Positions 60,501-64,000 of a stretch of DNA of 64,000 nt are shown piece after piece. A program made the position numbers and the translations under genes. Below the pieces are notes generated by a model that saw nothing but the letters and a program-made list of their open reading frames with translations, made no database searches and had not been told where the DNA came from. Location: the NCBI GenBank assembly GCA_050789255.1, contig JBOZRQ010000009.1, positions 68,628 to 132,627 on the forward strand. Reading direction: 5' to 3'. The stretch is from JBOZRQ01 sp050789255. GTDB taxonomy: Bacteria; Bacillota; Sulfobacillia; Symbiobacteriales; Symbiobacteriaceae. The number at the start of each line of letters is the position of its first letter. Within the stretch, counting starts at the first letter, position 1.

Positions 60501-60797
60501 CTGCAGCTCCGTGAGGTACAGCGGCACCGCAGCCTTGCCGGCGTAGTAGGGCTCAAGGAAGCTCGCATCCTTGGAGATGATGTAGCCGCGGGTGCCCGTC
60601 TGCATGTCGACGATGGAGCCGTACAGCCGCCCGGTCAGATCGGTGACGATCTGCGCCTGATCTTGCTCGGCCTGAATCGACACCAGGGCGCGCACGTTGA
60701 CCGCAAACACGCCCAGGGCGATCGTCATCATAAGCAGCACCAGCGTCCCCACCGAAGCGATCTTGTAACGGAGCGGGAGCCGGCGCAGCATCTCCAT
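57594..60797 (-). CDS. Hybrid sensor histidine kinase (CHASE3-HAMP-GAF-PAS-HK-REC-REC)
   Basis: About 1,067 residues. Helix at ~17-35, CHASE3-like periplasmic region (TGTRGYIIS), second helix ~190-210 and HAMP. A Gln/Glu coiled coil follows (AQQEELQAQQEELHAQ), then GAF (~325-470) and PAS (~480-600). HisKA has its His in TVSHELRTPLTS and the HATPase has LVSNAVKYT, DTGIGL and GAGLGLAI. One complete receiver (LIIEDDRD, LDVMLPGMDG, VTKPID) and a second, degenerate receiver (LLIDQDWEA) end the protein. ATG 60797 is favoured over GTG 60809 because GGAG lies 11 nt before it. It heads the kinase-RR-HEAT-GT2-YqxD unit. Confidence 0.92.
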   Translation of the reverse strand: MEMLRRLPLRYKIASVGTLVLLMMTIALGVFAVNVRALVSIQAEQDQAQIVTDLTGRLYGSIVDMQTGTRGYIISKDASFLEPYYAGKAAVPLYLTELQRLFSGRPQQQIRVTQLQEMINTYQDEVTESIVDLTERGQNASQLVRQGKVQVDQIKALLTDIQETQTDEANRLREEVAGATRRTGILTAVFAISAAAISLLLSFGVAASVTRPIRLLMEAADAVAKGSTGRTVELHSPDEVGQLGHSFNEMSLSLHAQLEENAAQQEELQAQQEELHAQNEELHAQQETLASTMDQLARDRAQLESLNQFARLMVAATDVSELTHALLNELMAAAGAQVGSIMLLGDHGDLRVSANAGLTPEALQASRARGFVAQAAATGSPVLVRYPDGALLRPIYHTSLPVEHELFVPIQVADRVLAVAALGRTGPAPWSDQEVGWVSIMAAQAGAALSNRLAYESLSVTHEQLQAVLGTTSEGFWLIDHEGRTLLVNNRFWEITGVEPNMSMTFEDFTRQARPRLKAVDPIKRLTEQLQANPDMIGTDMVEFAAPRESVIQRFSAPVTAADGRRIGRLFVLRDVTRETEVDRMKTEFISTVSHELRTPLTSIRGFVDLILDGDAGPITGEQREFLELVSRSTVRLANLINDLLDVEKIEAGRIEIRSEQVDLAPILQHVTKTFTVSAQEKGLSLDLQIDGPLPPLLGDADRLTQVFTNLVSNAVKYTKTGSVTVRAGVRGGRLVVDVIDTGIGLSKESLEHLFTRFFRVDNEYTREIGGAGLGLAITRAIVKHHRGDIDVHSEPGKGSTFTVFLPLGDALPLPPAPQEPATVPEGGRRVVLIIEDDRDIALLIAQHVSRLGLKTVVAGSGPEGLAMARSIKPDLITLDVMLPGMDGWEVISHLKRDPQTSRIPVMFLSILEETQKGFRLGADAFVTKPIDSRILSTTLQRLLDRGAVTALVATGSDASAEVRAALEQTGCQTVAAEHGRDLATQIHDSGADLLLIDQDWEATALQEQILALRRTPGFEHFPVVVLSGGRHASDPRIQVLGARTINGEIGPDAIALEIQQYLNEQP

Positions 60798-60900
60798 GGG
60801 TGCGATCACTCCGACCTCGATAATCTAGATGGTATAATAGTACTGAAACGGCGCGAACCGGGAAAGGGAACGTACGTATTTGTTACGGCCATTTTTTGGC

Positions 60901-60929
60901 TTGAGCATTCCCGAAGCCTCTTGTATCAT
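60901..60929 (+). promoter_or_regulatory. Sigma-A-type promoter
   Basis: TTGAGC, a 17-bp spacer and TATCAT. The expected start near 60936 fits the TTG start codon at 60964 and excludes the longer frame from 60880. Confidence 0.65.
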
Positions 60930-60963
60930 CGTGGTCGAAGGCGCTCCACCGGAGGGATTTACG

Positions 60964-61428
60964 TTGGCGCATCAAGAGAGCAAGCTGGTCTTGGTGGGTT
61001 CCTGTGCGCCCGAGGCACGCAGGCAGGTTGAACGGCTGGCCGAGCGCGGCGCCCTCGTCCTCACCGTGGGCAGAGAGGTGGTCCTTAACCAGGACGAGTC
61101 GTACCTCATGGGGATTCGGTCTGCAGCGGCAGCAGCGATCCTGCAGGGCAGGGATGTGGTCGTCCGGTCCGAAAACTGGCCGGAGGCGGTGCTGGTCACC
61201 GAGCGGCTGGCGGCCAAGCGGCTGATTCCGCCGGACGTGGTCCGGGAGCGGGTGCGCACCATGCTGGCCCGGGTAGCGCAGGGGGTTGTGCTGTCGACGG
61301 CGCTCCGCAAGGTGATCGCAGTGGGGACGGACACCGGGCAGGCGGTTCGGGAACTCCTGGGGTGCGGGTCCGTGCCCGTGGCGGTTGAAGTCAGGGCAGG
61401 CGGCGGTGCGTTCCTGGGAGACGCATAG
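60964..61428 (+). CDS. Stand-alone C-terminal domain of a DUF1537 (OtnK-type) sugar-acid kinase
   Basis: 154 residues from TTG 60964 with GGAGGG 7 nt upstream. The sequence matches the nucleotide-binding C-domain of four-carbon acid sugar kinases: VGSCAPEARRQVERLAERGA, LQGRDVVVRSE, VVLSTALRKVIAVGTDTGQAVRELLG. Full-length enzymes have ~430 residues with an N-terminal substrate domain, which is absent here. A promoter just upstream suggests it is expressed alone, either as a remnant or as an independent domain. Confidence 0.75.
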   Translation: MAHQESKLVLVGSCAPEARRQVERLAERGALVLTVGREVVLNQDESYLMGIRSAAAAAILQGRDVVVRSENWPEAVLVTERLAAKRLIPPDVVRERVRTMLARVAQGVVLSTALRKVIAVGTDTGQAVRELLGCGSVPVAVEVRAGGGAFLGDA

Positions 61429-61483
61429 GCCGCCTGTCACCGTATTATGCAAGGACCCCACTTATGGAAAGGGGACCTTGCAA

Positions 61484-62026
61484 GTGCCTGGACCGAGGTT
61501 GATCAACTGTTTCCCGGAGGAGCAGGAGAGGCTGGCCCGGGCCGTGGTGACTGCCAATGCCATCCTTCAGGCGGGAATGTGCGGTCTCTCCGGCCTGGAG
61601 GGGCTGCGAAACACCATGTATGACCTGTTGAACCGCTTTCCTGAGCTAATCGTGCGCTGTATTGACTGTGCAGACCTGCCGCTTGAGGGATTCACGCCGC
61701 ACCGGGGGCGTGGGGAGATCGTCCTCTGCCGAAACCTCCTTTTAGGGCCCCAGGACCGCATAAACGCCGTCTTCTTTCACGAGATGGTCCACGCCGCCGG
61801 CGGTACGGAACTGGACGGCGAAGGACTGGAGGGCCACTGCTTCAGCCGGGGCGCCACCGAGCCGGGCTCCAGCGATTACCGCGTATTTCGGGTGCTGCCC
61901 TCCAGGGGTGGCTACTACCTGGGCGCCTTCCTGATGTGGAACCCGTCCACGGGGCACGTCTTTGTTCGGGGCCCCGGCGACCAGCCCGGCGCAGCCCTGA
62001 ATGTCCGGTTTCTGGAACCCCGCTGA
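61484..62026 (+). CDS. Putative small zinc metalloprotein (HExxH)
   Basis: 180 residues from GTG 61484 with AAAGGGG 9 nt upstream. NAVFFHEMVHAAGG carries an HExxH motif. A His in LEGHCFSRG 18 residues later could be the third ligand. Four further Cys occur (GMCGL, VRCIDCAD, VLCRN). There is no signal peptide. I do not recognise the family, and peptidase activity is an inference from the motif. Confidence 0.72.
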   Translation: MPGPRLINCFPEEQERLARAVVTANAILQAGMCGLSGLEGLRNTMYDLLNRFPELIVRCIDCADLPLEGFTPHRGRGEIVLCRNLLLGPQDRINAVFFHEMVHAAGGTELDGEGLEGHCFSRGATEPGSSDYRVFRVLPSRGGYYLGAFLMWNPSTGHVFVRGPGDQPGAALNVRFLEPR

Positions 62027-62068
62027 TAAGCGCTGTGCGGGCGGTGCACTTTGATGCGCCGCCCCCCT

Positions 62069-62098
62069 TTGTCGGAGGCAGGACGCTTGTGCTACCAT
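62069..62098 (+). promoter_or_regulatory. Possible promoter of yajQ
   Basis: TTGTCG, an 18-bp spacer and TACCAT, 34 bp before the yajQ start. The match is modest. Confidence 0.35.
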
Positions 62099-62131
62099 TA
62101 GGGGGTACATACACGACAGGGAGTGTATAGC

Positions 62132-62626
62132 ATGGCCGATTTCTCGTTTGATGTAGTGTCTAAGGTCGAGATGGCCGAAGCCGTAAACGCCGTGAACCAG
62201 ACGACCAAGGAGATGGAGACCCGCTACGACTTCCGGGGCAGCAAGTCCAGCGTCGCCCTCGACGAGAAGAAGGGCGAGATCACGATCATCGCTGACGACG
62301 ACCTGAAGCTGAAGAACGTCATCGACATTCTGCAGACCAAGCTGGTCAAGCGGGGAATCGCCCTGAAGGCCCTGGAGTACGGCAAGGTGGAAGACGCCGC
62401 CGGCGGCACCCTGCGGCAGGTGATCACACTGAAGCAGGGCATCGCGCAGGACAAGGCCAAGCATATCTCAGCGGCCATCCGCGACTCCAAGATCAAGGTG
62501 AAGGCTGAGATCCGCGGCGACGAGCTGCGGGTGTCCGGCGCCAAGAAGGATGACCTGCAGGCTGTGATCACGCTCCTGCGCGGCAAGGACTTCGGGGTGG
62601 AGCTTCAGTTCGTGAACTACCGGTAG
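62132..62626 (+). CDS. yajQ: YajQ-family nucleotide-binding protein
   Basis: 164 residues, the usual length. Family-specific segments include FSFDVVSKVEMAE, ETRYDFRGSKSSV, KLVKRGIALKALEYG, TLKQGIAQDKAKHI and VQF-like LQFVNYR at the end. Known members bind RNA, and some bind cyclic-di-GMP and act as effectors. That is relevant next to a cyclic-di-GMP riboswitch, but direct binding here is not shown. ATG 62132 has GGGAG upstream; GTG 62123 is less likely. Confidence 0.95.
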   Translation: MADFSFDVVSKVEMAEAVNAVNQTTKEMETRYDFRGSKSSVALDEKKGEITIIADDDLKLKNVIDILQTKLVKRGIALKALEYGKVEDAAGGTLRQVITLKQGIAQDKAKHISAAIRDSKIKVKAEIRGDELRVSGAKKDDLQAVITLLRGKDFGVELQFVNYR

Positions 62627-62637
62627 CGAGCATGTAC

Positions 62638-62664
62638 GGACCCCTCAGCATGGCTGAGGGGTCC
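62638..62664 (+). terminator. Terminator of yajQ
   Basis: GGACCCCTCAGC and GCTGAGGGGTCC form a perfect 12-bp stem with a 3-nt loop. The tail (GCTTATGTG) is short of T residues. Confidence 0.8.
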
Positions 62665-62697
62665 GCTTATGTGTCAAGAACATTCGCGTATATATAG

Positions 62698-62726
62698 TTG
62701 ACGGGCGCTGAATAGTGTGCAAAAAT
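62698..62726 (+). promoter_or_regulatory. Promoter of the riboswitch-fliA unit
   Basis: TTGACG, a 17-bp spacer and AAAAAT. The predicted start near 62733 gives a leader of ~212 nt that includes the riboswitch. The -10 is weak. Confidence 0.5.
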
Positions 62727-62752
62727 AGGACTGAAGTCCTACGTCGTAGGAC
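62727..62752 (+). promoter_or_regulatory. Overlapping palindromes at the fliA transcription start
   Basis: AGGACTGAAGTCCT (62727-62740) and GTCCTACGTCGTAGGAC (62736-62752) share the middle arm, so only one hairpin can form at a time. Location near +1 suits an operator or a 5' leader switch. Confidence 0.6.
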
Positions 62753-62771
62753 CATCGATCATTATGAACCA

Positions 62772-62866
62772 GGCACGAGAAAGGCACCCCCGTCGAAAGG
62801 CGGGTCCGCAAAGTCACCGGCCTACAGCTCCCCCGGGGGAGCCATGGCAGCGGGACCGCCGAACGC
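62772..62866 (+). promoter_or_regulatory. Cyclic-di-GMP-I (GEMM-I) riboswitch upstream of fliA
   Basis: Conserved GEMM-I blocks are present in order: AAGGCACCCCCG, a GAAA tetraloop stem (CCCGTCGAAAGGCGGG), TCCGCAAAGTC, ACCGGCCTA, a strong P3 hairpin GCTCCCCCGGGGGAGC, then GGCAGCGGGACCGCC. The ligand-pairing G of the Vc2 aptamer aligns with a G here. ATGGCAGCG at 62844-62852 is perfectly complementary to CGCTGCCAT at 62872-62880, which contains part of the terminator's 5' arm, so an antiterminator competes with ligand-bound aptamer. Confidence 0.9.
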
Positions 62867-62876
62867 CAGGGCGCTG

Positions 62877-62907
62877 CCATAGCCGCCTGGCTATGGTTTC
62901 TTGTTTT
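62877..62907 (+). terminator. Riboswitch-controlled terminator before fliA
   Basis: CCATAGCC and GGCTATGG form a perfect 8-bp stem with a 4-nt loop followed by TTTCTTGTTTT. Formation is mutually exclusive with the antiterminator pairing 62844-62852/62872-62880. Confidence 0.88.
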
Positions 62908-62944
62908 GTCCGCATGTCTTTAGCCTTGCTGGGAGGGATGACCT

Positions 62945-63703
62945 TTGAACAACGCCGCCCTTCACTTGGCCCAACACCAGTCGGAGGACATGGATGGTTT
63001 GATCAGGTCCTACGCCCACCTGGTCAGCCGGGAGGTTCGCCGCCTGTGCCGGACCTTGCCCTCCCGGTTTGACCGCAGCGAGCTGGAGGCCTATGGCCTG
63101 GTGGGGCTATACGAGGCGATCCAACGCTATGACGCCAGCCGGGCCGTCACCTTTGAGCGCTTCGCCCGGCTCCGCATCCGCGGAGCGATTCTGGACGGGG
63201 TCCGCACCGAGATGTGGGCGCCGTCGCTGACCGAGGAGTGCCGGGACATGGAGGAGGCCCGGGCGGCTCTGATCAGCCAGTTGGGCCGCGGTCCGTCCGA
63301 TGCGGAGCTGGCGCAGGCCCTGGGGATCAAGCCGGGGCGCCTCGCCTACCTGCAGACGATGTCGACGACCTGCCACCCCATCTCCCTGGATGCCGAGACC
63401 TTCGCCGACGACGACGGGACCCCGGAGGCGGTACATAACACGGTCGCCGACGCCAACAGCCCGGCGCCGGAGTCAGAGGTCCTCAACCAGGAGCGGATCG
63501 AGACGCTGGCCGGCCTGATCGGAGAGCTTCCCGAGCGGGAGCGGCTGATCATCACCCTGGTCTTCTACGAAGAGCTCCCCCAGCGGGTGATCTCGCAGAT
63601 TCTGGGGATCAGCGTTCCCAGGGTCTCGCAACTGCAGGCCAAGACCCTGCGGGACCTGAAGCGGCGCATGGCTTCTGACGAATTTGGCCGCGGATTGCGC
63701 TGA
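62945..63703 (+). CDS. fliA: FliA/WhiG-type sigma factor (sigma-28)
   Basis: 252 residues, directing RNA polymerase to motility-type promoters. Region 2 (SELEAYGLVGLYEAIQRYD, TFERFARLRIRGAILDGVR), region 3 (AALISQLGRGPSDAELAQAL) and region 4 (LPERERLIITLVFYEE, RVISQILGISVPRVSQLQAK) are all complete. The start is TTG 62945 with GGGAGGG 7 nt upstream. Transcription passes through the cyclic-di-GMP riboswitch. The last codons and TGA stop lie in a CCGCGGATT-type repeat. Confidence 0.93.
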   Translation: MNNAALHLAQHQSEDMDGLIRSYAHLVSREVRRLCRTLPSRFDRSELEAYGLVGLYEAIQRYDASRAVTFERFARLRIRGAILDGVRTEMWAPSLTEECRDMEEARAALISQLGRGPSDAELAQALGIKPGRLAYLQTMSTTCHPISLDAETFADDDGTPEAVHNTVADANSPAPESEVLNQERIETLAGLIGELPERERLIITLVFYEELPQRVISQILGISVPRVSQLQAKTLRDLKRRMASDEFGRGLR

Positions 63704-63740
63704 TTACGCTGATTTCCGGACAAATACACGCGGATTATCT
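63688..63740. repeat. CCGCGGATT-type repeat over the fliA stop codon
   Basis: GCCGCGGATTGCGCTGATT, ACGCTGATTTCC and ACGCGGATTATCT units resemble the repeats at 11331-11499 and 53421-53440. The fliA stop codon (63701-63703) is inside it. Confidence 0.65.
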
Positions 63741-63750
63741 GTAGATGCCA

Positions 63751-63783
63751 AAGCCCTCCGGACTGATGGTCCGGAGGGCTTTT
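63751..63783 (+). terminator. Terminator of fliA
   Basis: AAGCCCTCCGGAC and GTCCGGAGGGCTT form a perfect 13-bp stem with a 5-nt loop, ending in TTTT. Confidence 0.92.
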
Positions 63784-64000
63784 CAGGTCGCTGACCAACG
63801 CATAGCATCGCATAAGTGTCCAATCGGATGCAGGCTGCCTTCGGCTGCATTCACGCACTCCGGCCCGTTGATGGCGGACACGCCCGGACCTGACGGCGTT
63901 CCGGTCGACCTTGTGAAACTGGGCTGGCTCCCTCACGAAGCATCGGCGATTGGCCTCCGTCCGCTTTTTGTCATGCCAAGGCAGTCCTCAAGCGAAAAAA
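63784..64000. other. Window edge without an assignable gene
   Basis: An ATG at 63872 opens a frame that runs to the edge (MADTPGPDGVPVDLVKLG), but it lacks a ribosome site and is not recognisable. CAGGCTGCCTTCGGCTGCATT is imperfectly palindromic. Nothing else stands out. Confidence 0.4.

Noticed and set aside
63872..64000. Partial gene starting near the right edge
   Set aside because: No ribosome site, short, and unrecognisable; left unassigned.

Overview
The window reads as a stretch of chromosome from a high-GC bacterium of Firmicutes (Symbiobacterium-like) character. The basis is GC-rich coding sequence with many GTG and TTG starts behind strong Shine-Dalgarno sites, combined with Firmicute-type families: a Bce-type peptide-sensing ABC/two-component module, BlaI with an M56 protease, a DUF2512 membrane protein, SLH domains, the YqxD family and PcrA with an RNA-polymerase-binding tail. 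The genus is an inference; nothing in the window fixes it. Coding density is high. I found no rRNA, tRNA, CRISPR array, intact insertion sequence or prophage.

Layout. 1-3.9 kb: the N-terminal 1,244 residues of a very large flagellin-like protein, with a beta-propeller-like region and five ~90-residue modules, controlled by its own cyclic-di-GMP-I riboswitch and terminator. 4.0-8.4 kb: a three-gene NAD-linked formate dehydrogenase operon. 8.6-11.3 kb: a MacB-type ABC exporter pair and a HAD hydrolase. 11.6-14.3 kb: PcrA-type helicase and a small hypothetical. 14.3-18.5 kb: BlaI, an M56 protease and an ABC exporter, with a BlaI-type operator before each transcription unit. 18.6-23.0 kb: DinB, cobalamin adenosyltransferase, HD, THEP1, SLH and DUF2512 genes. 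23.4-27.1 kb: M20 peptidase, GNAT and a class III aminotransferase behind twin operators. 27.2-29.6 kb: membrane GGDEF-EAL protein. 29.7-36.1 kb: an acyl-carrier-protein homologue without its attachment serine, then a fatty-acid activation and degradation cluster (acyl-CoA ligase, CoA-transferase, TetR, SCP2, SDR, thiolase). 36.2-41.8 kb: DUF4097 lipoprotein, WYL regulator, SDR, iron alcohol dehydrogenase and an MFS transporter broken by an in-frame amber codon. 41.9-46.9 kb: Bce-like operon led by an SRPBCC gene. 47.0-53.3 kb: LuxR-family ATPase regulator, ankyrin protein, Asp-box propeller with a MoaD/ThiS partner, membrane-anchored protein. 53.3-53.9 kb: purine-rich tandem repeats. 53.9-60.8 kb: hybrid kinase, response regulator, HEAT protein, family 2 glycosyltransferase and a YqxD/DUF5946 fusion. 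60.9-63.7 kb: partial DUF1537 kinase domain, mini-zincin, YajQ, and a FliA-type sigma factor behind a second cyclic-di-GMP-I riboswitch.

How it fits together. The strongest theme is cyclic-di-GMP and the cell surface. One GEMM-I riboswitch precedes the giant flagellin-like gene and another precedes the motility sigma factor. In the second the expression platform is readable: a 9-nt aptamer segment is perfectly complementary to the 5' side of the terminator, which predicts that ligand turns the gene off. The window also encodes a GGDEF-EAL enzyme with both motif sets intact and YajQ, whose family includes cyclic-di-GMP-binding proteins.

The strongest unexplained structure is a set of long imperfect palindromes (23.1-23.3, 33.9-34.1 and 37.0-37.3 kb) whose terminal repeats supply the stop codon of the adjacent gene. 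Two of them, otherwise dissimilar, share a ~38-nt core hairpin with compensatory base changes. Triple hairpins at 19.1-19.35 kb and a dispersed CCACGGATT-type repeat seen three times add to the intergenic repeat load.
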